From contig JAJZMF010000005.1 of assembly GCA_021850325.1 (NCBI GenBank), positions 1,782 to 39,429 of the forward strand: a stretch of DNA of 37,648 nt, written 5' to 3'. The notes under the pieces are model-generated. The model was not told the DNA's origin. It did no database searches and saw nothing but the letters and a program-made list of their open reading frames with translations. Shown here piece by piece: positions 14,862 to 23,101 of this stretch. How positions within the stretch are numbered: position 1 is the stretch's first letter; each line of letters opens with the position of its first letter. The DNA comes from Actinomycetes bacterium (lineage in GTDB: Bacteria > Actinomycetota > Acidimicrobiia > Acidimicrobiales > Palsa-688). Both the position numbers and the translations under genes were made by a program.

Positions 14862-14873
14862 CACCACTTGGTG
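14862..14873. promoter_or_regulatory. Inverted repeat upstream of the VapBC-like pair
   Basis: CACCA-CT-TGGTG has perfect 5-bp arms 21 nt before the antitoxin ATG, beside a TACTAT -10-like hexamer. It is positioned as an autoregulatory operator. Confidence 0.4.
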
Positions 14874-15035
14874 CTCACCAGCGCGCCCTGCCTACCCGGA
14901 GGTCCTGGCACCCGCTCGGCAGCCGTAGAGCCGGCTCGGTGCAGCCTTCGCGCGGCCGCTCGTGCGACGCAACCACGCCCGCAGGCCGGGCCCACAGGGC
15001 CCGGCCTGCGGGCACCCCCTGTTGGCCGTTGGTGA

Positions 15036-15155
15036 GCAGGTCCTGGGTTCGAACCCCAGGGGCGCACTGCAGCTGTCGCGGTAGAGGGCGGCACGGCCGG
15101 TGGCCGGTCGGTACAGCGGCTGGCTCACCGGTCGAGAATGGCTCGTGCACCGGTC
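15036..15155 (+). repeat. attR-like direct repeat: partial tRNA-Lys plus flank (copy B)
   Basis: GCAGGTCCTGGGTTCGAACC continues into the acceptor-stem equivalent and GCACTGCA, copying the 3' part of tRNA-Lys but with no 5' half. The collinear similarity to 3038-3158 extends to ACCGGTC at 15155, through GGTAGAGG and TGGCTC. It cannot fold as a tRNA. Confidence 0.7.
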
Positions 15156-15232
15156 AAATACCCGCCGGCGCGCTCCCCGAAAGGGCCGAGCCCCCGGATG
15201 ACCCGGGCCCCAAGCCGGCCGGCGAGGCAGCC

Positions 15233-15388
15233 ATGTCCTGCGACGATATCGCCAAGGCCCTGGGGCGCACCCGGATGTGGGCCAGGTGGGCCTGTGACGC
15301 CGCCCTGCACCGGGAGCAGACCGCTGAGCACAGGGTCACGGGCCGGCAGTTGCAGCCATTGCCACCATGCCTAACCGGTGCAATTTGA
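15233..15388 (+). pseudogene. HTH-like coding fragment, copy 3
   Basis: The 51-codon frame starts MSCDDIAKALGRTRMWARW and continues CDAALHREQTAEHR. The DDIAKALGRTR part resembles a helix-turn-helix. It lies 78 nt beyond the partial tRNA-Lys copy and is the longest and least damaged of three related fragments (others from 7714 and 14108). It may be a very small intact gene or the last exemplar of a lost one. Confidence 0.4.
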
Positions 15389-15456
15389 CCCAAGTACCAT
15401 CTCCATCCCACCTTCACGCCTCCTGCACTGCCGGCTCAAGGGCGCACTTTATTCTC

Positions 15457-15486
15457 CTGCGTTGGCCTTGCATTTTGAGAACGCAG
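15457..15486 (+). promoter_or_regulatory. Stem-loop upstream of the secreted repeat protein
   Basis: CTGCGTT (15457-15463) pairs with AACGCAG (15480-15486) around a 16-nt loop. It ends 19 nt before ATG 15506, just ahead of the AAAGGT SD. It could be an operator or a leader structure. Confidence 0.35.
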
Positions 15487-15505
15487 TAGGCACGAAAGGT
15501 AGAAC

Positions 15506-18500
15506 ATGAGGATCAAGACGCTCACGCGAGGACCGCTCGCAGCCGCAAGCGTCATCGCCGCTCTGGCCATGTTGTCCTCCCCGGCGATCGCCGCCAACGG
15601 CGCGGGCGGCAGTGGTAGCGGCGGGACCGGCGGTGGTGGTGCCAGTGGCGGTGGTGGTAGCGGATCAGTTTATGCCGACCTCAACGTCGTTCTGCGTGCG
15701 GACAATGGCACGCCTGTTCTGAAGAAGTACGTTGTCCCCCCGAGCACCGAGACGGGACAGGCCACCACCGAGTACTGCGTGCAGCCGGTGTCCTACAGCC
15801 CGATCACGGGGGTAGCGCCCACTGTCAACCCCGTCGACGGACGGACCGTGTGGGTCGTCCCGCTGCAGGGCGAGTGGGCCGGGGCACCGCCGAGCCCGCT
15901 CCCAGTCGAGGAGATCGAGGCGTGTGACCCGCAGCCCCAGTACGCCATGTTCGTGTCCGCAGTCGACCTGGAGCGGCTGAACTTGGCCCGCACGTCTGAT
16001 ACCGTCATCGCCCAGAAGCTGGCCTCTGTCCAGGAGAAGCTCCAGCTCGGGACCAACATCACGCTGGAGCCGACCGGTCGCATAAGTATTGACGGCGTGC
16101 CCGTCGACGCCGCGCCAGAAAACGCAGCGATCTACGAGTCGCTCATGACCAGCGGGACGGTACCGGGCCTTCCAGCCGGCATGGCCGGGCCCCCGGCTGT
16201 GATCGGGCCTCCGCCAACAGGTTCGGACGCGCATAGCCAGTTCCAGGGGATGGAACTGGCCGCCATGGCCATCGGCGCTTCGGCTGACAAGGGGACACCC
16301 CTCAGCATTGACGCGGTCGAGTACTACAACCAGGTCATTGGCTTCCCGCCTGCGACCGATGGCACAGGGGTGCCCTACACCTCGCCCTGGGGAGTGCACT
16401 TCCTCACGTCGACCGACCCCGGCACTGGCCAGCCGATGAGCAGCGGCCAGCAGTACGTCGACTACAGCACCTTCAGCTACAACCGGTCGCAGACTTTCAA
16501 GGGCAGCGTCACCTGGCTGGACGTCCCTACTCTCACGTGGAAGGTGAGCAGGATAACCGAAGTGGTGCCGTTCACCAACTTGTCCTCGTACCCGGAGATC
16601 GGTGAGCAGACCTTGCACGGGGTGACCGCGTTCGCCCAGTTCGCAGATGACGTGCGGGCACTGTGCGACTTCATCCCGGACAACACGTACATTCCCGGCT
16701 ACTACATGGACGTCCCAGGGGTAGACACCACGGCCGCTCAGATGAAGGCGGTCACCGACCCCGCCGTCGACCTGGGCAGCCTACCGGCGAGCGTCTTCCA
16801 GACGTACCCGTTCCAGATGACCGCATCGTTGTTCAACCCCTTCGGTGGCACCCTGATCGACGGTGCCCGGCTGCGGGTCACCGTCCGAGCCCCGGGCGCT
16901 CTGACGCCGGGCGCCCTGACGGCGACCGCCACGGACGGGCAAGTTATCGGGTTCACTACGGCCGGTGACAGCCTGACAGGATGGTGGGGCCCGGAGACCG
17001 GCTTCCCGGTGAACCCTGGCTACAGCCAGTCAACGACCTTCGATGTCACGGTCGCAGAGGGCGCGCCCACGGGTGACTACGACGTCACCCTGGACTTGGT
17101 CAAGGCAGACGATCCCCTTGACGTCCTCGCCAGCGGTACGGGCACCGTGCCGGTGCTCCCGGACCGCACGACGGTGCTCTGGGGTGAAGCGGTGCCCAGG
17201 CTCGCGACCGAGGATGAAGCGATGTCACTCCCGCTCGTGATCTACTCGCCCTCCGAGGGCACCGGTCAGCTGACGCTGACCGTGACCGGCCCAGGCGACA
17301 ACCCCGCCACTCCGGAGAGCGAGGCGCTCGCGCCGGGTGATATACGCATCTACGCGAGCAATGGTACCGACATGGTGGCCATGCCCCTTGCGCTCAACGA
17401 AGAGAGCCAGCTGGTTGGCACTTGGGGCCTGGCACTGGCGGCCGGCTATACCCCCTTGACCTGGTTTGTCACTGTCACCAACGGGTCGCCGGTCGGCAAC
17501 TACAGCTTCGACGTCAGCATGCAGGGTGCCGGCAGCCCGGAGCCCATCACCGTGCCCGTCGCCGCGCCGGAGAGCCACGGCCAGCGACCCCCGGGGACGG
17601 GTGATGACACCACAACGCCGGTAGTCACGCTGGCACCGATCGGCACCGTGGGCTCAACGGCGTCGTTCACGCTCACCGCCGACGTGCACAATGTGACTTT
17701 CACCTGCCAACTGTTCAGTAATGGCGTGGCCAGCCCGGCGCAGGCGTGCGCGACACCTGTGACGTTCACCGACCTGCAGCCCGGGACCTACGTGCTGTCC
17801 GTGGTCGGCACCGATAGAGCCGGCGCCTCCTCCGACCCGGTGACCTACAGCTGGACGGTGGGGTCGTCCCCGTCAAGCGTCCTCATCACCAGCGCCAGTG
17901 GCACCACCCTCACCGCTGGCCACGGCACCTCGTTCACCGTCAAGGCAACCGGCACCTCGACACCGAAGCTCGCCCTGGTCGGCACCCTGCCCCAAGGCGT
18001 GACGTTCGCCGACAACGGCGACGGGACGGCCACCCTCGGCGGCGTCCCGGTGGTGACTGCGGCAGGCACCTATGCCCTCACGGTCCTCGCCTGGGACGCC
18101 ACGTCCTCAACGGTGCAGACCTTCGAGCTGACTGTGCTTCCAGACCCTGGTGCGGCCCCCACGATCACCAGCCCGACAACCGCTTCGTTCCAAGTTGGTA
18201 ACCGCTCCACGTTCACGGTGACTGCGACCGGTGCGCCAACCGTCAGGCTCGCCGTGGCCGGTGACCTCCCCAACGGCGTCAGCTTCACCGACAATGGTGA
18301 CGGCACAGGCGTCCTGTCAGGGACACCTGCTGCGGTCGGCGTCTACCAGTTGACCGTCATCGCTGCCAATGGCGTCCTCCCCGACGCCACCCGGGCCCTG
18401 ACGGTGACCGTCACCGCGGTACCAATGGGTGACGGCACCACGACACCCGCGCTGCCATCACCGAACGTGACGCCCGACGTCACTGGGTCACCGGCTACCT

Positions 18501-19213
18501 CCCAGGGCGTGCCCCCCGACGCTACGGGAGGCGCACCGGTGACTGTCACCCCGACCGGGCCCGCTGGCCAACCAAGCGTCGCGCCAACCCGGTACTGGCT
18601 GGCGAGCCGCGACGGAGATGTCTTTGCTTTCGCAGCAGGCCAAGGCTCCTACCGCTCGACTGGCACTATGCAGTTGCACGCACCGCTGGTGGGCATGGCT
18701 ACCACCGCGGGCGGTCACGGCTACTGGCTTGTTGCCTCCGACGGAGGGATCTTCTCCTTCGGTGACGCCCGGTTCTACGGCTCCACCGGCAACAAGGCCC
18801 TGAAGCACCCTGTGGTCGCCATGGCGGCGACGCCCAGCGGTAACGGCTACTGGCTTGTTGCCTCCGACGGAGGGATCTTCTCCTTCGGTGACGCCCGGTT
18901 CTACGGCTCCACCGGCAACAAGGCCCTGAAGCACCCTGTGGTCGCCATGGCGGCGACGCCCAGCGGTAACGGCTACTGGCTTGTTGCCTCCGACGGAGGG
19001 ATCTTCTCCTTCGGTGACGCCCGGTTCTACGGCTCCACCGGCAACAAGGCCCTGAAGCACCCGATCGTCGCCATGGCGGCGACGCCCAGCGGTAACGGCT
19101 ACTGGCTTGTTGCCTCCGACGGCGAGGTGTTCGGCTTCAATGCCCCCCTGCTCGGTTCGCTCGGTGCCACCGCCCTGACGCAACCGGTCATCGGCATGGC
19201 ATCTGGCGCCTGA
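15506..19213 (+). CDS. Large secreted protein with Ig-like domains and C-terminal 42-residue repeats
   Basis: 1235 residues with a Sec signal peptide (SVIAALAMLSSPAIA, cleavage near residue 30) and a Gly/Ser linker. Residues to about 780 form a large extracellular beta-rich region of unknown family. Two putative-Ig (He_PIG-like) domains follow at about 790-880 and 885-970; each contains NGVSFTDNGDGT-like or QGVTFADNGDGT-like sequence. After a Pro/Thr-rich linker (970-1030) come five repeats of about 42 residues built on YWLVASDGGIFSFGDARFYG. Such repeats occur in many acidimicrobial surface proteins and may fold as a beta-propeller. No membrane anchor or sorting signal closes the protein. An AAAGGT SD precedes ATG 15506. 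Confidence 0.9.
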   Translation: MRIKTLTRGPLAAASVIAALAMLSSPAIAANGAGGSGSGGTGGGGASGGGGSGSVYADLNVVLRADNGTPVLKKYVVPPSTETGQATTEYCVQPVSYSPITGVAPTVNPVDGRTVWVVPLQGEWAGAPPSPLPVEEIEACDPQPQYAMFVSAVDLERLNLARTSDTVIAQKLASVQEKLQLGTNITLEPTGRISIDGVPVDAAPENAAIYESLMTSGTVPGLPAGMAGPPAVIGPPPTGSDAHSQFQGMELAAMAIGASADKGTPLSIDAVEYYNQVIGFPPATDGTGVPYTSPWGVHFLTSTDPGTGQPMSSGQQYVDYSTFSYNRSQTFKGSVTWLDVPTLTWKVSRITEVVPFTNLSSYPEIGEQTLHGVTAFAQFADDVRALCDFIPDNTYIPGYYMDVPGVDTTAAQMKAVTDPAVDLGSLPASVFQTYPFQMTASLFNPFGGTLIDGARLRVTVRAPGALTPGALTATATDGQVIGFTTAGDSLTGWWGPETGFPVNPGYSQSTTFDVTVAEGAPTGDYDVTLDLVKADDPLDVLASGTGTVPVLPDRTTVLWGEAVPRLATEDEAMSLPLVIYSPSEGTGQLTLTVTGPGDNPATPESEALAPGDIRIYASNGTDMVAMPLALNEESQLVGTWGLALAAGYTPLTWFVTVTNGSPVGNYSFDVSMQGAGSPEPITVPVAAPESHGQRPPGTGDDTTTPVVTLAPIGTVGSTASFTLTADVHNVTFTCQLFSNGVASPAQACATPVTFTDLQPGTYVLSVVGTDRAGASSDPVTYSWTVGSSPSSVLITSASGTTLTAGHGTSFTVKATGTSTPKLALVGTLPQGVTFADNGDGTATLGGVPVVTAAGTYALTVLAWDATSSTVQTFELTVLPDPGAAPTITSPTTASFQVGNRSTFTVTATGAPTVRLAVAGDLPNGVSFTDNGDGTGVLSGTPAAVGVYQLTVIAANGVLPDATRALTVTVTAVPMGDGTTTPALPSPNVTPDVTGSPATSQGVPPDATGGAPVTVTPTGPAGQPSVAPTRYWLASRDGDVFAFAAGQGSYRSTGTMQLHAPLVGMATTAGGHGYWLVASDGGIFSFGDARFYGSTGNKALKHPVVAMAATPSGNGYWLVASDGGIFSFGDARFYGSTGNKALKHPVVAMAATPSGNGYWLVASDGGIFSFGDARFYGSTGNKALKHPIVAMAATPSGNGYWLVASDGEVFGFNAPLLGSLGATALTQPVIGMASGA
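18719..19096 (+). repeat. Three 126-bp tandem repeats within the secreted protein gene
   Basis: Units start at 18719, 18845 and 18971. The first two are identical over all 126 bp. The third differs at three bases, near CCCGATCGTC. A partial, diverged unit follows at 19097, and a diverged one precedes at about 18592. Confidence 0.95.
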
Positions 19214-19313
19214 CTCTCCCGCCCTCCGGTGGTCAGCGCGAAGAGACTACCGTCACCATCACTTGGGCGAGGCACCGGGCAGGGGCCGCATGGCAGGGGC
19301 GGGTTGGCACAGT

Positions 19314-20681
19314 TCAGCCCGCCACGCGTGGAAGGTCGATGCGCACCAGCGCTCCACCGGCGGGAGCATCACCGATCGTGATGCTCCCGCCGTGCGCGTC
19401 GGCTACCTCCTTTGCGATAGCCAGGCCGAGGCCGCTCGTCCCGCTCCCGCGTTCGCGGCTCGCGTCCAGCCGGACGAACCGGTCGAACACGCGCCCGCGG
19501 TCCTCTACCGCGATCCCGGGACCGTCGTCGGCGACCACGATGCCGACGGTCCCCGGGGCCGAGCCGTCGATCAGCAGGTCGACGCGGTGGCGGGCGTAGC
19601 GGACCGCGTTGTCCAGCACGTTGCGCACCATCCGCTCCAACTGCTGAGAGTCGCCGAGGACCCGACAACCCTCGGCTGGGCCGGCTGCGCCGCGCAGCTC
19701 GACCGGTACCCGCGGCTCGGGCATCGCCGCCCGGGCGTCCCGGACGAGCGCGGTGACCGGGACGATGTCCCGGCGGTGCGCCAGGTGCCCGTCGTCAGCA
19801 CGGGCGAGCAGGAGCAGGTCCTGCAACAGGGTTTCGAGGCGCGTGGACTGGCGCACGGCGCGTTCGGCGATCTGCGGCCACGGAGCGCGGTCGGGATGGG
19901 CGAGCCCGACCTCCAGCGCCGTGCGCACGGCCGCGAGAGGGCTGCGCAACTCGTGCGAGGCGTCAGCAACAAAGCGGCGCTGCCGCGCCGCCGAGCCCTC
20001 CAGGCGGGCGAGCATGCCGTTCATCGTGCGGGCCAGTTCGCCGACCTCGTCGCGGCCGGCTGGTTCGGGCACGCGCCGCGAGAGGTCGGCGGCACTGATG
20101 TCGGTGACGGTACGGCGGATCCGTTCGACCGGCCGCAGCGCGCCGCCCACAACAAGCCATATCGTGGCGCAGGCGAGCAGCAGGAGCCCGGGCACGCCGA
20201 TCAGGAGCAGGCGGCTGAAGGTCTCGTTGACCTGGTTGAGCGCGTCAGTGCTCGTCCACGTGATGATGCTCACCGCATGGCCGCCGACGACGGCGCGCGT
20301 GCCGACCACACGTACTTCACCCTGAAGGGCCGGGCCCGCGGCGGCCCCCCGGACCGGAGAGGGCCCGCTCTCCCGAAGCGCGTAGAGAGCACCGAGCCCT
20401 TCCAGGGCACGGGTCGAAGCCAGGACCTTCGTGCTGCCGGCAGCCAGTACCTGCGCCTGGGCGTTGGCGTCCAGCGGGAAGGCCGGGAGCGGACGCGGCC
20501 AGCCGCGCTGCTGGGCTGACCGTACTGACTGCTCGATCTGCGCGGCGTAGGTGCGCAGCTGGTCCTCGGTGGTGCGCTGCGCCGAGCCGACCTGCACCAG
20601 GTACATGACGACCAGCCCGAGCGCGACCGCAGCAGTGAGTGCCACGCCCGCCACGGCGGTCACGCGTGCCCGGACGGTCAT
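19314..20681 (-). CDS. Sensor histidine kinase of an OmpR-type two-component system
   Basis: 455 residues. TM1 (7-30) and TM2 (157-180) flank an extracytoplasmic sensor of about 125 residues. A HAMP domain follows (180-232), then HisKA with ASHELRSPLA (His243). The ATPase has the N box NVLDNAVRYA, G1 DDGPGIA, F box FDRFVRL and G2 GTSGLGLAI. ATG 20681 overlaps the response regulator stop by 4 nt. The signal is unknown. A membrane protein gene lies upstream on the same strand. Confidence 0.95.
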   Translation of the reverse strand: MTVRARVTAVAGVALTAAVALGLVVMYLVQVGSAQRTTEDQLRTYAAQIEQSVRSAQQRGWPRPLPAFPLDANAQAQVLAAGSTKVLASTRALEGLGALYALRESGPSPVRGAAAGPALQGEVRVVGTRAVVGGHAVSIITWTSTDALNQVNETFSRLLLIGVPGLLLLACATIWLVVGGALRPVERIRRTVTDISAADLSRRVPEPAGRDEVGELARTMNGMLARLEGSAARQRRFVADASHELRSPLAAVRTALEVGLAHPDRAPWPQIAERAVRQSTRLETLLQDLLLLARADDGHLAHRRDIVPVTALVRDARAAMPEPRVPVELRGAAGPAEGCRVLGDSQQLERMVRNVLDNAVRYARHRVDLLIDGSAPGTVGIVVADDGPGIAVEDRGRVFDRFVRLDASRERGSGTSGLGLAIAKEVADAHGGSITIGDAPAGGALVRIDLPRVAG

Positions 20682-21355
20682 CGTTGTTCCTCGCGGATGA
20701 TGTAGCCCTCGCCGCGCACCGTCTCGATCACCTGCGGCCCCCCACCGGCCTCGATCTTCCGCCGGAGCCGGTGTACGTGGACCTCGACCACCGACGGGCT
20801 TCCGTCATATAGCGCGTCCCAGCAGTGCTGGAGCAGTTCCGTCTTGGAGGCGACATGCCCCTTGTGCCGTAACAGGTGCTCGAGGACGGCTACCTCCCTC
20901 GACGACAGGTCCAGCTGCCGGCCGCCGCAGGTGACCGTCCGGCCCGCCGGGTCGAGCACCAGGCCGGCCGCTTCGAGGACCGCCGGCCTGGCACCGAAAC
21001 CCCGCCTGGCCAGTGAGCGGAGATGAGCGAGGAGCACCGGGTAGGAAAACGGCTTGACCAGGTAGTCGTCCGCCCCGGAGTCGAGCCCCTCGGCGTGGTC
21101 GAGATCCTCGTCCATCGCGCTGAGCATCAGGACCGGGGCCCAGTGGCCCTGCTCGCGGAGCGTGCGGCACAGCTCGTAACCGTCCATCCCGGGCAGCATC
21201 ACGTCGAGGATGATGACGTCGGGGTTGGTCTCCTGCGCTTTCCACAGGCCCTCGACACCGTCAGCGGCCACGTCGACCACATAACCCTCCGCTTCCAGGC
21301 CCCAGGCCAACGACGCCGCCATGTCCTGCTCGTCCTCTACCACCAGCACCCGCAT
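20678..21355 (-). CDS. OmpR/PhoB-family response regulator
   Basis: 225 residues. The receiver domain has Asp51 (IILDVMLPG) as phosphoacceptor, Glu7/Asp8 and the K of VKPF. The C-terminal winged helix contains LDLSSREVAVLEHLLRHKG, VVEVHVHRLRRKIE and RGEGYII. It is translationally coupled to the kinase gene downstream. Possible targets include the upstream membrane-protein gene on the same strand. Confidence 0.95.
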   Translation of the reverse strand: MRVLVVEDEQDMAASLAWGLEAEGYVVDVAADGVEGLWKAQETNPDVIILDVMLPGMDGYELCRTLREQGHWAPVLMLSAMDEDLDHAEGLDSGADDYLVKPFSYPVLLAHLRSLARRGFGARPAVLEAAGLVLDPAGRTVTCGGRQLDLSSREVAVLEHLLRHKGHVASKTELLQHCWDALYDGSPSVVEVHVHRLRRKIEAGGGPQVIETVRGEGYIIREEQR

Positions 21356-21395
21356 CTATCCACCAGCTCCGGGCGGCAGTAGCCCGGCTGGCAGC

Positions 21396-21720
21396 TCAGC
21401 GCCTGCCTGCGCCGTGCCTGGACCGGGCCTCAGCGGCCGGCCCACCTGCCCGGGCACCCACCGGTGGAGGCGGCCAGGGAGCAAGGCCGGCGGAGGCAGC
21501 ACCCGCACCACCCCGGCGTGCGGCAGCTCGAATATCGGCACGGGCGCGAGCGTACCGACCGCGCCACGGGCCCGGGCGGCCCGCGGCGCCTGCGTCCCTC
21601 CACCCTTCCGGTGCCGGTGCTCCGGCGCGACCGGGCCGTGGGGGGGCCACGACCCGCACCGGGTAGCAGTGGTCAAGTGGCAGCCTTTCGGTGTCGGCGA
21701 CGACCGCCGGTGAGGACCGG
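21396..21720 (-). pseudogene. Possible remnant of a molybdopterin (sulfite oxidase-like) oxidoreductase end
   Basis: This 365-nt gap between the membrane protein and the response regulator contains, on the minus strand, ERLPLDHCYPVRVVAPPRPG. It resembles the C-terminal YPVRLIAPxRPG region of sulfite-oxidase-family molybdoenzymes, whose genes often follow b561-like membrane proteins. A run of seven C lies within it. Beyond it the frame becomes Arg/Ala/Pro-rich, while another frame looks more protein-like (VPIFELPHAGVVRVLPPPAL), as if frameshifted. The evidence is a short motif only. Confidence 0.3.
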
Positions 21721-22341
21721 TCAGCGGTGCTTGGGGAACAGCACCAGGTAGCTTCCGGCATGACCGGAGAGGGCGACTGCCAGGAGCGTGCCGAGAGCGA
21801 GCGCGCCCAGGACAAGGGCACGCCTCGCCGCTGCGCCGCGCACGCGGGCACCGGCTCGACCGAGCAGGTCGGCCGCGGCCTGGCTCACGGCTTCCAGGAA
21901 GTGCGGGACGACATGGGCCACTACGGCCACGGACCACAGGTAGAAGCTCACCTTGTGCACGCCCAGGGAGAGCGCGTGCAATGAGTGCGGGCCGGCGTAG
22001 GTCATTATCCCGCTCCCGACGAGTGCTACGGTCAGCGCGGCGATCACAGGACCGAGGAGGCGCAAGTAGGGACGCGGGGCGCCCCTATGACGGTAGGCCG
22101 GGTCGCCACGGTAGTACTTGGCGATGCGCCAACCGGTGCTGCCGAGCTTGACGAGCACCGGCGGGGCGAGCAGGTACCCGATGACCACGTGCGCCGTCAG
22201 CACGTGGCGCACGCCGAGGACCGCGGTGGCGATCTCGGCGGCGAACAGGACGAGCAGCACCACGCCGGTGAGGGCAGTGAGGCGTCCGTTCTGCTCGGCC
22301 GGACCGGTGCCTCTCGTCACGGCCGGGTCTGGCTCCCTCAT
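21721..22341 (-). CDS. Multi-span membrane protein, cytochrome b561-like
   Basis: 206 residues from ATG 22341, chosen for the strong GGAGGG SD 5 nt upstream; the longer frame to 22464 has none. It has about five hydrophobic helices. Histidines sit in helices in LTAHVVIGYLLAPPVLVKLG, then LHALSLGVHKVSFYLWSVAVVAHVVPHF. These paired membrane histidines suggest a haem-b electron carrier. A possible molybdoenzyme remnant follows. The exact family is uncertain. Confidence 0.65.
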   Translation of the reverse strand: MREPDPAVTRGTGPAEQNGRLTALTGVVLLVLFAAEIATAVLGVRHVLTAHVVIGYLLAPPVLVKLGSTGWRIAKYYRGDPAYRHRGAPRPYLRLLGPVIAALTVALVGSGIMTYAGPHSLHALSLGVHKVSFYLWSVAVVAHVVPHFLEAVSQAAADLLGRAGARVRGAAARRALVLGALALGTLLAVALSGHAGSYLVLFPKHR

Positions 22342-22483
22342 CGTGACCCTCCAGACGAAGCCCGGGACCTCGACCACGATGGGGCGGAGGTCGGGACGAG
22401 GCTGTCCGATGGTGGCAACTGGTCGACCGCTACGACGCTCATGCGGGCAAGCTATGAAACGCACGCTTTCAGTACGCTTACCG

Positions 22484-23101
22484 TCAGGCCCGGACGCCGT
22501 CGACTACCAAGTGAACGAGGCTCTCCACGAAAGCCACGTCCCGGGCGGCGGGCTTCAGCCTCACCCTGAAGAACAGCGCAGTGACCACGACGTCGGCGAC
22601 CAGCGCAGGGTCGGTCGCCGGTTTGAGCTCCCCCCGGGCCGCAGCCCGCTCGAGGATGCGGCGCACGAGCCGGCGCCTGTCCGGGAGGAAGTGTTCCTCC
22701 AGGGCCGCCAACAGGTCAGGGTGGTCCTGAGCAGCCGCAGCGACCGCTTCCACCATCCTGCCGCCGGGCGAGCTGGCCGTGGCGAGCAGCGCCCCGAGCA
22801 CCACGTCGACGTCGCCTTGGAACGACCCTGTGTCCGGGTCGGGCGTGCTGTCATCCGCAAACCGGCCCATGGCCTCGGCTACCAGTTCGGTCTTGTTGCG
22901 CCACCACCGGTAGACGGTGGCCTTGCTCACGCCGGCACGGTCCGTAACGGCGTCGATGGACAACCCCTCGAAGGTGCCCTGCCCCAGCAGCTCGACCGTG
23001 GCCGCCATCACGGCCTGTCTGGAGCTCTCGCTGCGGGGGCGCCCTCGGCTGCGGGCGCGGACGGTCGCAGGCGCTCCGGGCCACGGGGACGGCGTGCTCA
23101 C
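22484..23101 (-). CDS. TetR-family transcriptional regulator
   Basis: 205 residues from GTG 23101, overlapping the MFS stop (GTGA). The HTH at about 48-70 reads LSIDAVTDRAGVSKATVYRWWRNK, preceded by RGRPRSESSRQAVMAAT. The C-terminal ligand domain is TetR_C-like (LVRRILERAAARGEL). It is the second gene after the efflux pump and probably represses it through the inverted repeat at 24762-24784. Confidence 0.93.
   Translation of the reverse strand: MSTPSPWPGAPATVRARSRGRPRSESSRQAVMAATVELLGQGTFEGLSIDAVTDRAGVSKATVYRWWRNKTELVAEAMGRFADDSTPDPDTGSFQGDVDVVLGALLATASSPGGRMVEAVAAAAQDHPDLLAALEEHFLPDRRRLVRRILERAAARGELKPATDPALVADVVVTALFFRVRLKPAARDVAFVESLVHLVVDGVRA

Larger units (their letters stand above)
14841..15505. 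other. Island-boundary stretch without intact genes
   Basis: It holds the VapBC operator, the partial tRNA-Lys copy (15036-15155), a third HTH-like fragment (from 15233) and the leader of the large secreted protein. Nothing else recognisable is present. Confidence 0.4.

Noticed and set aside
15021-15071. A second functional tRNA gene
   Set aside because: Only the T arm and 3' acceptor strand resemble tRNA-Lys. There is no D arm, anticodon stem or 5' acceptor strand to pair.
3000-15100. CRISPR array or phage structural genes within the island
   Set aside because: No regularly spaced repeats and no capsid, portal, terminase or tail-like proteins were seen. The 126-bp tandem repeats lie in a coding gene outside the island.
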